Shown: positions 10,946 to 23,556 of the stretch, piece by piece
How positions within the stretch are numbered: the stretch's first letter is position 1
Layout: every line of letters starts with the position of its first letter
Source: Typhlomys cinereus
Taxonomy: Eukaryota > Chordata > Mammalia > Rodentia > Platacanthomyidae
DNA length: 64,000 bases
Assembly (NCBI GenBank): GCA_023101885.1
Contig: JALPQD010000006.1
Location: forward strand, 13,315,585 to 13,379,584
Direction of reading: 5' to 3'
The notes under the pieces: model-generated
Seen by the model: only the letters and a program-made list of their open reading frames with translations
Told to the model about the DNA's origin: nothing
The model's database searches: none
Program-made: the position numbers and the translations under genes

Positions 10946-12938
10946 ATTCCTTGAGGATAAAAGTAATCTTAGAAAGTTAGTATAAATCCAAGTTTATCTA
11001 ATCTATATTTATTGTATACCTGGAATTGTAATAGATAATGAAAATCTGAAAAGGTAAGCTAGGTTTGAGAAGTACTGTGGGAATGAGTGAACAGGGATGA
11101 CAAATTGATTGGCATTACATGCTGAGGACCTGTCTTATGGAGACTGAGCTCTTCCTTTCTAACTTTGCAGCATAGACTCTGTCACCTTTGTGCTCACTGA
11201 GGATAAAGGGATTTCTAATGAAATGAAAGAAAGCTCCCACATCATTTTATATCTTTATAAAGGAACCATTTTTGAGATAAGGAATAATATTAGAGAATAT
11301 TTAGTTTTGAATCACTGTAGACAAAACTCAGCATTGTTTTTTGCTTGTTTTAGAGAGTTAACATCGGCATTAAATTTATTATACTTGGAACACTTTTTTT
11401 TTCAAGTTAAAGTGTCTATTCCCAAGAGGAAATGGTTTTGGGTGGACTATGTAAATCTCTAAGAGATGAACAGTGTATTACTGATAAAGTCCTAGGGAAT
11501 AAAGTAAATCTAGTTTCTAGGAAATGTGAACTGGAGATTTCATCAGTCTCTATTTTTATAAAGCCATCTTTAGTGAGTAGACTACCAGTAGAAATTCAGA
11601 CAGACATCCAGGATTTGTTCCTGAAAATATCGTCTCCTATGAAACAGAACTATGCCCCAGGGATTTTATCACTAAAGTCCTCCCCACTTCTCAAACACAT
11701 TGATATGATTCCAGTGTCTTCCTTCTATTCTCTTCATGTTCCCTAGGCACCAAAAGCCGTATCTTTTGTTTTAGCATCAAGTGCAAAAGCTCCTTCAGTT
11801 GTCAGGATCTATTTGAAAGGTAGAGTCCATCTCAAAGTTTTCCTTTCCATTGATCTTAGATTTAACCCTTTTCTCTGATTTCCTACACCTTGATTATTGT
11901 ACGAAAACATCTTTTTCTTTTTTGTTATAAATTGAAGTTATCTGTTTCGATGCTGTCTCTTTCTGGAATCTAGAAAGTATCATTGGCCTTGAATCTTTTG
12001 TCTGAGTTTTCCAAATGAAATCAGAAAAGAAGTACAGTGTGTTGACGTACTTAGTCGAGTAATGATGTTCAGTGCTACAGTACCAAAACCAAGGCTCAGT
12101 GACAGTTATATGAATAAGATTGGTTGTTCAATCATTCACTTCTTACTTTTTCATTCATTCAATGATTTTGTATGCTCAGAGAAGGAACTAAAGATTGTTT
12201 ACAAGTGTATTCTGTTCACTTGAATAAAAAACTTGCAATTCAGTGGAAAAAGAAAAGAGAAATCTATTGCATGATAATGATTGTTATTGAATCAAACAAA
12301 GGGAACATCTACACATCTACAGAGTACAGATCATGCTAGACTTAGGGAAATGTGATAAACGGTAGAAAACTGAGAAATATACCAGCTCACCACCTGGCAT
12401 CTCTGCCACCACAGTCTTTACGTATTTATTTCACTGCCTTATAACTAAAGTGTGAATGCTTCTTGCAAATACATGAATAATCTGTCTAGTGATGCCATTT
12501 TTTAAAGCAAATACAGACACTTGACAGTAACACAAGGGAGAGGTGGCTAGTCAAGCTAGCAGATTCCATACGTATTTTCTTCATCCAAAACAAAGATGGA
12601 TAGCATCCGCTCATTTAAAAGAAACCTGCAACTATATACAAGCATGACAACTAAATTCCCAGAGACTATATTATTTGAAAGCTGAGGAAAAAGGATTAAA
12701 AAATGTAAAGTCCTTAGTCTTTTGCATGTCTATTACATCTCTCTTCTCTAAGTCCATTTCTATATCTAAGAACTTGAAATTATGTAAATTAGTAGTAGTT
12801 TTGGTAGAAGGGCCAATGAAAACGTAGGAATTTGGGCTTTGAACGAAAACAATGCACACTATTTTGCTATTACCATTCTTAATATTTTCCTTATATTCAT
12901 CAACTGAATCTTTAAAACAAGTTTTGCTTGCTTGCTTA
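10946..12938. other. Unannotated AT-rich DNA
   Basis: No gene supported. Forward frames at 11190-11462 and 11432-11746 overlap and show no family signature. A weak L2-like piece is possible at 12130-12200 (TCATTCATTCAATGA). Confidence 0.4.
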
Positions 12939-12962
12939 TTGATTGATTGATTGATTGATTGA
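12939..12962. repeat. (TTGA)n microsatellite
   Basis: Six perfect TTGA units. An adjoining (GCTT)n run at 12926-12936 suggests slippage in the same place. Confidence 0.9.
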
Positions 12963-13079
12963 GGTAAGTTGTTATTATCATTCCTGCTTTCTGGGCCTAA
13001 CAGAAGACAAATTTTGACAAAAATCACAAAGTTAGTTGGCAGCTATGTGGTTGGACTTCATGGACTAAATCAGTTGAGC

Positions 13080-13200
13080 TTTATCATTTTACCACAATAT
13101 TTTATTACATTGAAAGAGTATTAAAGGAAATGGAGTTACTAAAGGTCCAAGCACTTGTCATGGCACAAAGTAGGATTTCATTAAATGTTGGTTATTTTCT
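13080..13200 (+). repeat. MIR 3' end
   Basis: GCACTTGTCATGGCACAAAG followed by TAGGATTTCATTAAATGTTGG and TTATTTT matches the MIR ending 'gcacttagcatggcacatagtaggtgctcaataaatgttgg'. Confidence 0.55.
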
Positions 13201-13454
13201 GTCTTTTTCTTCACTTTTCAGATTCTATAACTGTAATACAATAATTTAGTTTTAATGTAAACTTAGTCTTTGAAGGTCTTATTTTAATTTTATAAAAATA
13301 AGACAGTGAATGTGGAATATGATAAATGAGTAGTAAAAATGATATTAAAGATTAAAGATGTAGTTTTCCTTCTGTTGTGTTTATATATAGTTTTATAGTT
13401 TTAAGTGACAAAGATAAGATGTACAAGTATACAATTTTTTAAGCTCATGTGGAT

Positions 13455-13600
13455 TCTGCACTTATTCAACCATCTAACAACAGTAATTGAGCTCCTGCCA
13501 CTTTCCAGGGCATTGTTAGAATCAGGAGGTCACATATTAATAAAAATAGTGGTCATCTCTCTAAATGGTATAATCTCAAATGAGCAACTGAGGTTTATGT
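13455..13600 (+). repeat. L2/MIR-type fragment
   Basis: AATTGAGCTCCTGCCACTTT then CCAGGGCATTGTTAGAATCA resembles the L2 3' phrase 'attgagcacctactatgtgccaggcactgtgctagg'. It is followed by GGTCACATATTAATAAAAATAG. Diverged. Confidence 0.45.
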
Positions 13601-14426
13601 AGCTTTGGAAACCAGGTTATGAATGGGCATTAATACATTGGCAACGGTAAACAGGAGAAAAGAAGGTGCTGTCAATTGTTTGCTACAAACAAAAATAAAA
13701 CAGCAACAACTAAAAAAAAAAAAAAAGGAAAAAGAAAAAAACAACACAAAGAAACCTGAGTCATTATCTTATTAAGGAATCCTTCCTGGAAACAGCTTAA
13801 TACAGTATATAGTAACTTGAAAGGTGATCATTGGAGACTAAATACAATGAGTGAAGAGGTTAAACTGAGCAGAGGAAATGATAAAGATATTTCAGCAAGT
13901 CCATTAGGGAATGCTAGGACACAGATGCTTTAGATATTTCTAGAATAACAGAGATTTGCAAATAATGTCTCCCCAGGTACCAACATAAAGGAAATGTTAG
14001 ACATAGACATAAGTTGAATTTTCCAAGTTATTATGTCTATCAGAGTTTATCTGTGTCCCAACCTCCTCTAAAGCAGATTTATCAAGTTCTCCTAACATTG
14101 GAAAAGATGTTGGGAAACTTTGTATAAAAGCATATATTAGCTAGGAATCCAGAGACTGCTGAAATAAGAGGTGAGCCAAGGACCTAGGTCACAAGTGGCA
14201 GATAAATATGTCATCATAACCTATAAAACTTAGGGATAAGGTGTACTTGTTTTTTAAAAAATCATCTTTAAAAAATTATCTTGGGAAGTGACACTGTCTT
14301 GTTTATACAATTTTATTCCATACAATGTGTCTAACTTCTGTAAGAAGTCAAATGTTGGGAGAGTAAATCCTAACATAAGAAACTGTTGTTCCTCATACTC
14401 GTTTACTAATGATTATCTTTACAAGT
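13601..14426. other. Unannotated AT-rich DNA
   Basis: An A-rich run lies at about 13685-13750. No gene or named repeat. Confidence 0.4.

Positions 14427-14476
<50 letters not shown>
14427..14476. repeat. (ATAG)n microsatellite
   Basis: About 12.5 uninterrupted GATA units, long enough to be polymorphic. Confidence 0.95.
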
Positions 14477-15459
14477 CCTCCTTTAGTTTGTGGGAAGGAC
14501 TATGAACTATTCAAGGGAACATTTCAAAAACTGGATTTTTTTGGTATCGTTTGATTATGATTTGACTTGAAAGTTTCTTAAAATTATGAATTCATAGGAA
14601 TAAAATTTTTAGGTTGTATTTGTATGGTTTATTGAACATGAAGAGGCATTATGAAAGTTTAAGGCTTACAAGTAAATGTATTAAGTTTGAAGGCTTGCCA
14701 CATAAATGGGTCTGTCTATAGAAAGTTACTGAAACTTGAAAGCTTGAAACATTTCATCATTGTTGATGGCCTCCATTTCAGATAACTCTGCCAAGCAGCT
14801 TGCTGTAAGGAGGGAGTTAAGTTTATGTGCAACTCAACAAGCATTAGAGGAGTTTTCTAGAAAATGTTGATGTGGAGGCTCAACATTTGATTAAACAATG
14901 TATCTTTTTGTGGTTCCAAAAGAAGAGTTGATAATCCTTCATTTCTGTGTTCTAATGTATAAAAGAAAGTATTGCATTCCTAATGCCCCCAAATGCAGTG
15001 AGGTAGAACATATATGGCTTCTGTTGAACGTGCCGGGGGACATCTTTAAATAGTTTCTAAAGCACCCAGGGGCTAACCTGTTAGCTCTACATTCGGTTCC
15101 ACCCTGAGATATCAAGCTCAGTTGCACAGTAACCGAATGTCAATATTTACAATGCTCTTTCCATCTTATATCTGCTTCTTTTTTCTTTTAGGCTTTGTCT
15201 TTCCTTTTTTGCCTCTCTTGGCTCCCTCATGTACTTCAGTCTTTCGTCATTTACTCTCTTTCCCAGTGCCTCCTGTTCCTATTCGTTAGTCCCAAATCTG
15301 TTCATCCCACAATAGGCTTTACTGATGGAAAAGAAAAAGGCCCCAGACAATGCCCCATTCCATTGCAAGGCTCTCCACAGGATGGTGAATGGCCACTGGA
15401 GAACGGCCTAGGACTGAGAATGTTCACTGCTCTAGAGGCTCTCAGGCCTGGGAGCCATT
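14477..15459. other. Unannotated non-coding DNA
   Basis: No gene. A pyrimidine tract ending in TTTTAG at 15172-15191 looks like a splice acceptor, and an 88-codon open frame follows (15195-15461). Nothing supports an exon: no known domain, and no matching donor is obvious. Confidence 0.35.
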
Positions 15460-15965
15460 AGACTTCAGCCAGTTTGATAGCTGTATCAAGCCTGGTGATT
15501 TCAAAGCTTTCGTGACTGACAAGGACTTGCTAATTTCAAACTTTCTAACCAATTACAATCACAAAGAACTCAGGACAATAATCAGTGAGCAAAATGAAAC
15601 TGCTGGAGTGAAGCAGCCTTCTACAGGTTTCACTCTCATGGCTCAGCAGTGAATGTGCAGCTGGGACTCGGCTTCAATACGTAAATAAAAATACACTATG
15701 AAACACAAACATACGCCATGGTTCCCACTCGCTGTCCTGCTCCAATAGTGGGGGACTAAGGAACCCTGTCTTCCATTCAGCCCATTAATTTCTGATGGTG
15801 TTAATTAAAAACTTTTGATGCTGGTTTGAATGGAAAATACCTCAAACAGTGTTTTCTTTATTGAAGCACCAAATTCCAAGTCTTGGCTTATTAGTTTAAG
15901 CTCTGTCAGTAGTGAGACCAACATAAATGCTTTTCATACCATCTGCCTTGGTCAAAAGGAATGGT
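15460..15965. promoter_or_regulatory. Candidate conserved non-coding block
   Basis: A high-complexity, repeat-free stretch includes TTAATTTCTGATGGTG, GTGTTAATTAAAAACTTTTG and GAACTCAGGACAATAATCAG. Homeobox-type TTAATTA cores and an ACAAT motif (SOX-like) are close together. The call is from texture alone; no alignment was possible. Confidence 0.3.
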
Positions 15966-18900
15966 ATTAATAAATAAAAATAAATAAACAACAAATGGAA
16001 TGGAAGAAGAGAGACTGTTTAGATTTTAAATTCCATTATTTCAATGTATTTTTTAAGAACTAAATTGAAAATCCAGATCCCTGAATATGGAACCTATGTT
16101 TTGTTTTTTTCTAAAATCTTTTCTTTTTCTCAAAACCTTACAGAACATTCAAATAACCCAATGTTCTAGGACCTGAATTTTTTATATTTTAAAATGGGGA
16201 AAGCTGCTTAAAATAAGTGAATCAGCTGCTAAGTGATTTCTCTCTGTCTTTTTCCTTTATTCTCTTTTGAAAGGCTAAAAAAGTGCTTAAAATGGCATAT
16301 GCAATTGATACGTGTGGCTTAAGAAGCTTAATATAATTACTGAGGACTCAGACTTTCTATTTAAAAATAAGATAGTCTAGGGTAATAGAAACTCTGAGTG
16401 CTGACTAGTCATCCTTCATGAGGTGGGGAAAATATTTCCAAATGTTTAATCCACTGAGCAAGGTAAGGGTGCAAAACCATATTCCAATTTCTCTCTCCTC
16501 CTAGAAGCCCCAGGAAGCCATGCAAATGCACAGGGCAATATAAGAGGCTAGTGTGAGAAATGCCTGCCATACCAGTGCCAGTAAAGCATCCATCTCTTCT
16601 AGCCAGTGATTGTGTGAAGAAGGAAGCAGACCACAAAATATTTTGATCAGTTTTTACACTCTTGTCCAGTTTTGTTATTTAATAATTCTTCCCTTGGGCA
16701 TGGATGGGAGCCTGAAACCTTGGCTATTCATTGTGAGAATCCCAAAATGTCACCTCACAAAAACCCTTTTTCTTTTGTGTTTTTACCACGTCTAGCCTTT
16801 CTGTTCTTTTTCATTTCCTGTCCTATTTACACATACTGTCTGAAAAGTCATGCAAATTCTTGAAAGACAACAAAACTTCTGTCTTTTTACTCCCCCAAAG
16901 GTCTTCATCACTTATTTTTGTTTTGATCTTATATTTGTCAAAAAGAGCAAGGTTCTGCAGGAAGGCTAACCACTGTGGCAGGTTTTCTTTCCTTCCCTCC
17001 CTAACTGCAGGTTGCAGTGACCTATTCTTTTGCACACAATTTGCCAATCTGGCCTTGTAGTCTGATGTGGCCTGGTCATGATCCTTCAGCTGCTACAACA
17101 GAAAGGCCTTACAGCAAAATATGGGTGGAGAATTTGCAGTGTAATAGAACTAACACTTCATAAGGGAAATAGTTCTGAGCAAACCACAGGAATCTATTTA
17201 TTCACAAAATTTATGTTCCTCACTCACAGTAAATTGATAGGCGATATTGCCTACAAAGGACTAGTAAATGTAAATTTGCTAGCAGATATATAGCAAATGA
17301 ATGTATTTAAAGATGATTTCCAGCTGAAATGATTTTTTTTTCTTGGAGACCAAGTTTTTGTTAAACTTAATCCTTACTCTCTTCCCTCTCCAGCAGTAGA
17401 AACATCTGGTAGGTTTTAGATTCCCCTTGGATTTCCAACTTCAAAGGGAATTATAAAGAATAACAAATTCATGTACCGGCAGTAAAAAAAAAATTAGAGC
17501 AGCAGGAGAGAATGGTAAAATTGTCCTTATTTGACTGCTAGTGACAGGCGCCACAGGCGAAACTATAAGAAAAGACAAAGGCAAGATCACCGGTTGACAA
17601 CCTGAGTTTCTGCAAGGGGTTGAATCTTTGGCTACATGCAAATATGCACAGGGCTCTGAGTAATCCATCAGGGGATTTCTACTTGCTTAAATGAATACAG
17701 TAAATTTTTAAAAGGAATTACATCAGAAGAAATGATTCCCATTTACCTATCACAAATTTGTGGAAATCACAACAAATAGATCAATAAGTTTGCTTGAAAG
17801 AATGAGCTGGAGACAGTCTTTAAGGACCACTGGGTCATTGGGTTTTGAATGGATTTGGAAAGAAGCAGTGTAAATTCTGAAACTGGAAAGGGAAGGAGAA
17901 ACCTTCCTAGGAATGTCTTGAGCTTCCATTAGTCTAATAGGCTCATTGCATGCCAAGAAAAAGATGGCTTCTCAAGGTCTGAAAAGTAGCTGATGTTTCT
18001 TCCTTGTTCTGGTATCTATTGTCAAGGGATGAACAGAAATCAAAGTCCTGCTGGAGTACAACAACAAGATTTTAAGGAACTGAGATATCTGTAATTGTGT
18101 TATATTAGACATTACTTTCTAGAGCTTGATTTATTGTTCTTCTGTATCATTTTCCTAGCAAAACCGAAACATGCTTCCTAGAGTACAGGTCTTGATACAA
18201 TCAAACTTGAGAAAAAAAGAAATTTCAGAGAAAGTACAATTTTGAGATTGTTATTACTTCCTACAAACAGTCTTTCTTCTTGCTTGTTTTATGTGCAATA
18301 TGTAGAGCAACAACAATAAAAATAAACAAAGACATGATTAACCAATCAACTTGTTTGTGGACAAAGAAAGAAAAATAGTTAAGGGCTAAAATGTCTTTAA
18401 ATAATTAATTGGAAGAGTCTTTACAATTAGTATTCAGACGTTGCAGATCTATACACCACAAATACAGCAGATTGTTTTCAGAGTGGCCATCAGCAAATTT
18501 TATTTGACAAGAAGGTACACTTCAACAGCATGTAAGGGGTGTTTTCTCAGTGTAGGACAGAGCATACAGAAGCAGTTCTCAATGGAGGGTAGATGGCTCC
18601 CTATGGAGCAGTCTCCAAATGCAAGACTATCTCCATCATACACTGAGCATCCCACAGACTCTACTCAAGAGGAAGAGATGAAGATCCTTCCTTAGCATTC
18701 TAGGGGGAAAGAAATGGGCTGGCTACATAATTATCTCTTTCAATATCTATCTTCAGCAGGGACTTTATTTTTCCCTCATCAGCCAAGAGAAGCAGAACCA
18801 TATTAGTTATGTCAGTGAGGACACCATTATGGTCCTCAGGAAATTGCACATGACAGTATATTAACAAAGGTTTCCCATAAACATGCTAGCTACGTGGTAT

Positions 18901-20542
18901 ATGGAGCTGCTGATCTGAACAAACCCTTTCATCTTCTTTTGTCGTGACTATTAACAACTTTGATCTTCAGTGAACATCCTGGCATGATGGAGATAGTTTA
19001 CAAAGAATTCCTTCCCTTAAATAAGTAGAATTATACGATTATAATGCTAGACTTAATCAGGGGTAAAAAGAGAAAGAGTATCTCATACCACATTATTCTA
19101 AGAATGGTGTTTTTCTGCTCAGGATACATAGGATACACTAATGCAATAAAAATGAAAAAACACCAGGACCCGAAAGACCACACATGAGGGTATGGGTGCA
19201 TGCTCATACACATCGTGAAGAAAATAATATCATTATTGGTAATTATTTTCATCCATGCTCTCATGGTGAATTTTGAGAGTTTATTTGATGATAAGATCTA
19301 ATACAGAAGCCAGAAAAAATCATGGTTAAAGGTTTCCACTTTAAAAGGCAATTTATAGATTATGGTTCATGACAATACGAACACAGTCCAACACTATGTG
19401 TAAGGAAAGGATATAGGAAGAAATGAAGATGACTTCTGCTTTTGTTTTAACTGCTGTGTTGTTAGTATCACAAACTTAGTGATGAAAAAGTTAGTTGCTG
19501 TTAAATGTAGTTACTTTAGATCATGGTAAAATACCTCTGCAGCTTTGAAGTGATCTAATAGCTGTTCTGTCCTATTTTTTCCTGTGATACCATATTGAAT
19601 GCTATGCTGCTAGATACATTTCTGATCTTTTACTGATATTTTAATGATGTTTATTCCAAATCAGGGTAGAGGAAAAACAAATTACCAGAAGATTGTGATA
19701 AAAAAGAAATGGAAAGAAGAAAAGGATGTGTATTGTTTACACCATCCAGTGGTGTAATTTTTACAGATGCTCTCTGTTTGCTTGGAATAGTTTATTGCTT
19801 ATGTTATTACTTCCTTTTTTCCATTTGCTTTTGTCTACCAGCTTTGGCTGAAAATATTTGTGTGTGTCCATATTGTAAACCATCATATTTTTCTAAAGAT
19901 TTAGTGTGGTGGGAACTATTTTTTTCTTCCCCGAGGGTTAGGCACATCAATATTCTAGCTACTCACTTTTGAGGCCAATGGAAAATGTGCGCCAAAGATT
20001 AAATAGACCAGTGTAACACATAAATTCAGCTTATACTGCGGCAGTATGTTACTTAGTTACTCACATCCTGAATTTCTGATGAGTAGGAAACACCTGTTGG
20101 ATAGCATGTTGCTACTGAACAGTCACTGACTTAAATTTAAAGACAGTGAGACAAGACAAAGTTCTAAACACAGATTCTCTAAAGAAATCTCAATTCCTAG
20201 CAAGAATTCCTTACCTGTAGTGCTCTTTGGGTGACAAATCTGGACTAGCAGGAAAAGCTTGCTCATAGAAGGTCATCTAAAGCATTCTTAGAACACACTC
20301 CAGCAAGATACACAGACACTGCTGTGCAATGCATCATCTCTTCCCATAGACACAGAGCTTTCGCTTTCTCAAGCGAAATATATGAGACTACCATTACATA
20401 ATTCCACCCTTTCACGTTGAGAGTTCCTTGTACCCATCAGATGCTTTCCACTTCTGTCAATAAACCTTAAAAGCTATAAATTTTTGAATAAAATATTAAG
20501 TTTTGTTTCAGTAGCTTTGCTACATGTATCTAGTACTGTTTT
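15966..20542. other. Long unannotated AT-rich stretch
   Basis: About 4.6 kb without a recognisable gene, RNA or clear transposon. Many short open frames (60-87 codons) occur on both strands and overlap one another, as expected by chance in AT-rich DNA. None has a recognisable motif. Confidence 0.4.
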
Positions 20543-20558
20543 AAAAAAGCTAGAATGG
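20543..20558. repeat. Target-site duplication of SINE copy 4 (left)
   Basis: AAAAAAGCTAGAATGG, identical to 20861-20876 on the other side of the SINE. The last bases may also count as the SINE's first G's. Confidence 0.85.
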
Positions 20559-20751
20559 GGGCTGGAAGAATGCAGGCAGAAGTCCAGAGTTCGGATCCTA
20601 GACTCCAGGTATAGATGCTGGGCGGAACCAGGGGCGGCCTGCATTTCTGGTCCTGGTAGGGTGGAGCCTGTGAATCCTGGGGCAGAGTAAACAAGGAGGA
20701 AGTGGAGGTGGTCCATGGTGGTTCTCAAATTTGTCTGTGGTTCTACACAAG

Positions 20752-20808
<57 letters not shown>

Positions 20809-20862
20809 ACACACACGTACACACATTCATACACACACGCACAATTGAATAAATAACTAAAA
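20557..20862 (+). repeat. Young tRNA-headed SINE, copy 4, internal deletion in the head
   Basis: The first bases GGGGCTGGA are followed at once by AGAATGCAGGCAGAAG. The roughly 30 bases with the A-box region and CTCAGGGGTTAAGCCTCTGC of other copies are gone. The B-box region AGAGTTCGGATCC, body GTAGGGTGGAGCCTGTGAAT, a long (AC)n (about 20751-20845, interrupted) and ACAATTGAATAAATAACT follow. The 16-base target-site duplication AAAAAAGCTAGAATGG is perfect (20543-20558 and 20861-20876). Such flanks mean a recent insertion. Confidence 0.9.
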
Positions 20863-20876
20863 AAAAGCTAGAATGG
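20861..20876. repeat. Target-site duplication of SINE copy 4 (right)
   Basis: AAAAAAGCTAGAATGG, 16 of 16 bases identical to the left copy. The A's merge with the SINE tail. Confidence 0.85.
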
Positions 20877-21021
20877 AGTTTTAGGTAATCAGAAGGCTAA
20901 TTTTCCTTTTGCTTCACACAACACATGAATATGTGTTTAAAAAATGAGAATAATTAATACTACAAAGATCTGAAATGCATATTATTCTGAATTTAAATGA
21001 AGTTTAAAAAAATGTTTGCTT

Positions 21022-21247
21022 GGCCAGAGAGATGGCTCAGGAGTTAACTGTTAGGCAGAAAGACCTGAGTTTAGATCCTGGATCTCACATAAAAATGCCA
21101 GCAGAAGTGGTTGAGGCTGGAAGGCGGCATCTGGGAAACTCCAGAACTAAGCAAAAAGGAGGTAAGAGCAATCAGGCATGATTCCCCAAGTCACTACCCT
21201 GGGTGTCCTTTCATACACACACATACAAACACAAACTAAAAAATAAA
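21022..21247 (+). repeat. Older relative of the young SINE family
   Basis: GGCCAGAGAGATGGCTCAGG head, GACCTGAGTTTAGATCC B-box region, GGCGGCATCTGGGAAACTCC, GCATGATTCCCCAAGTCAC, then a CA-rich stretch and ACTAAAAAATAAATG. It shares the head and a related body, but has the 'ATTCCC(C/G)AAGTCAC' block instead of 'GTTCCCGAATTCGTCCG'. It is therefore an older subfamily, like the copy at 28.5 kb. Confidence 0.7.
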
Positions 21248-23217
21248 TGTTTGCTCAAAGGAAAATGCTTACTCCAAGAAACCTAACCATGTATATGGAC
21301 CAGTTTATCACCAACAAATATATCCTTTGATTTGTAAATATGTTTAAGTACATCATGAAATACACTAAGGAGGAGTGCCTGTAATCAATTGTTACATGTA
21401 GAAACCTAGGAGTCCAAACCACTAAGAAAAAAAAGTATTATGTATAAGGATTAGAGCTACTTATCTGAAACTTTTTAATCTCAACTGAAATATCAGTTAA
21501 TTAAGAAAGTGCTATGCTGTCTGGGGAATGCTTTTAAATCATGTGGTCATCCAGTGGGAAACTGATGGGTCATGAGTTAATCATTGAACAAGACAGATAA
21601 GTACATGGGAGTTCATTAAAGCAATCTGCCTACATACATGAATTTGAAATTTTTCATGAAGTAAATTTAAAAATATATTTTCATTTGAACTTCCTTTCCT
21701 TTATTCATTATTTATTGAGTGATTCACTTTTGTTCATGTGCAAGGAATTATAGAGATATAAAAAGTAAAAAAAAAAACAAATAATGCTTTTGGCAGACAT
21801 TTAGGCTAAATAAGCTATTCCAATAATTATGTGTACTTTATATATATAATGTATATTTTACACAAAATATTGTTTTATTTTGTAATTAAATTCTTTATAA
21901 AAATTCTCTCTATATAATATATGAAGTACATTATATATAATATATATAAAATGTCTGCAAAGATTTTGAAACTACATATAAAATTCTCAGGTTAAATTCT
22001 GAAAGCATCCTCCTAAATTATGTAGGATGTATGTTTATAGCATGTTTAAAAATATGTCTGTCCTAAGAGGAAAATAAGAGATAGAAAATATATCAAAGAA
22101 TCACTAATGGTTTGATTTAAATTATAGAAATAGTTAATTTTACTTCATTTCATTCCTATGTATTTTCAATTATTTTTAATAAACATGTATCATTTTAAAG
22201 TGAAATACATATTTATTCATCAGTGGAAAAGATGTGCTCTCCTTTCTGAAGAAGCTTTTCATTTATTAAAGCAGAGAAACTGAACACACTGCACTACCCT
22301 GTGTCTGTCTTCATATCTAGAAATGAAATGTACCCACAGGAAAAGAAACATTGATACAGATACATCTGACTATAAAAACAAAAAGAGTTTTCTGTATAGT
22401 GGAGAGAAGTAGGGAGGAGCCCACTTTTTAATTTTTTTGTAAGCCAGGAATAGTGTGAAATCCTGGCCCTTTTGTAGTGAGATCATTCTGCAAGGAATGC
22501 ACAGGAAGTAACACATTGAAGTTACCCAATGAGCCTGCCTCTTGAGCCCCTGCGGCTCACAGTGATAGGGACAGGAAGGGAGAGAAAATAGTCCGAAGGC
22601 TTGTTGCCTTCTGTAGGGAGATGGACACACTGGGAGAGATAGAAACTGAGGAGCAACAGAAATGGAAGTGATGGACTGACGGCTATGGGTTATATGCAAT
22701 GGGATGGAAAGTCCCTGTTAGCAAGCTATCCTTATTATCCTGTAACTTTTAAACATTTGGATGACGGTGTAGGTTCATGACTAAACAGGTCTGGAAAGAG
22801 CCAGGCAGCAAAGAGCCAGATGCCAGGCAAGTCACTCCTTCCGTCCTTTCTGTATAGCACCCTTGCCAGCACATATTTGTAGGCACTGGTAAGTTCTCTT
22901 AGGCACTCTCCCACTGACGATACTACCAATACAACCCTCAGCCTGCCCATGAGCTCCTTCAGACGACTATCACCAAGAATTCTCAGAGCCTATAATGCTA
23001 CCCTCTTACAAATCTAATATAGTTTCACCAAAAGACAAAGACAATGGGACAAAACTCCAAAGCCATGTTCATTTTCACCTCTGATTTTAGTGCTATAGCT
23101 CAATTTCCAAAGATGAGACATTTACTCATATCACCAAAGGGCAATGTACCATTGTTGGTGGTTATTCCTCCTTATACCCATGTCTATTTTTAAGATCATT
23201 TCAAAGGAAGCAAGTAA
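21248..23217. other. Unannotated DNA, very AT-rich at 21.83-21.96 kb
   Basis: No gene. A possible L2 remnant (TTCATTATTTATTGAGTGAT) lies near 21700. The stretch 21835-21955 is nearly all A/T with TATATA runs. At 22400-22990 GC rises and there are minus-strand frames of 109 and 71 codons, with no recognisable product. Confidence 0.4.
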
Positions 23218-23556
23218 GGGTTGGGAAGATAGCTCAGCAAGTATTAAGCTTGTCATCCAAGCATGAATACAAGAGTTCGCACCTCCAAATGTCACAGAAA
23301 AATCAGATGCAATGGTATAAGTATCTGTAATCCCAGTAAGTATGGGACATGGGAGACAGAAATCTGAGAATCCCCAGAAGTTGTAGATTAGTCATCCTGG
23401 CTTGCAAGGATGTGGTGAAGTGCTCTGGTCTCAAGAAAGGTGGAAAGGTGAGGAACGACACTCAAAGGCTGCAGCTGTACAACACAGCATGCATGTGCCA
23501 CACTCACAAAGCACATGTGCACACATGCACATACACAAGAATAAAAAGTGTATCTC
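23218..23556 (+). repeat. B4-type SINE
   Basis: GGGTTGGGAAGATAGCTCAG head, CAAGAGTTCGCACC B-box region, GTAATCCCAGTAAGTATGGG B1-type phrase, GGAGACAGAAATCTGAGAAT, GAGGAACGACACTCAAAGGC, then a CA-rich tail and AAGAATAAAAAG. This is the ID+B1 order of B4 elements. Confidence 0.7.

Noticed and set aside
15195..15461. 88-codon frame just after a splice-acceptor-like TTTTAG
   Set aside because: Pyrimidine tracts with AG are frequent here; there is no known domain and no convincing donor.
20474..20842. 122-codon minus-strand frame with Cys/Val repeats
   Set aside because: Lies in SINE copy 4 and its (AC)n run.
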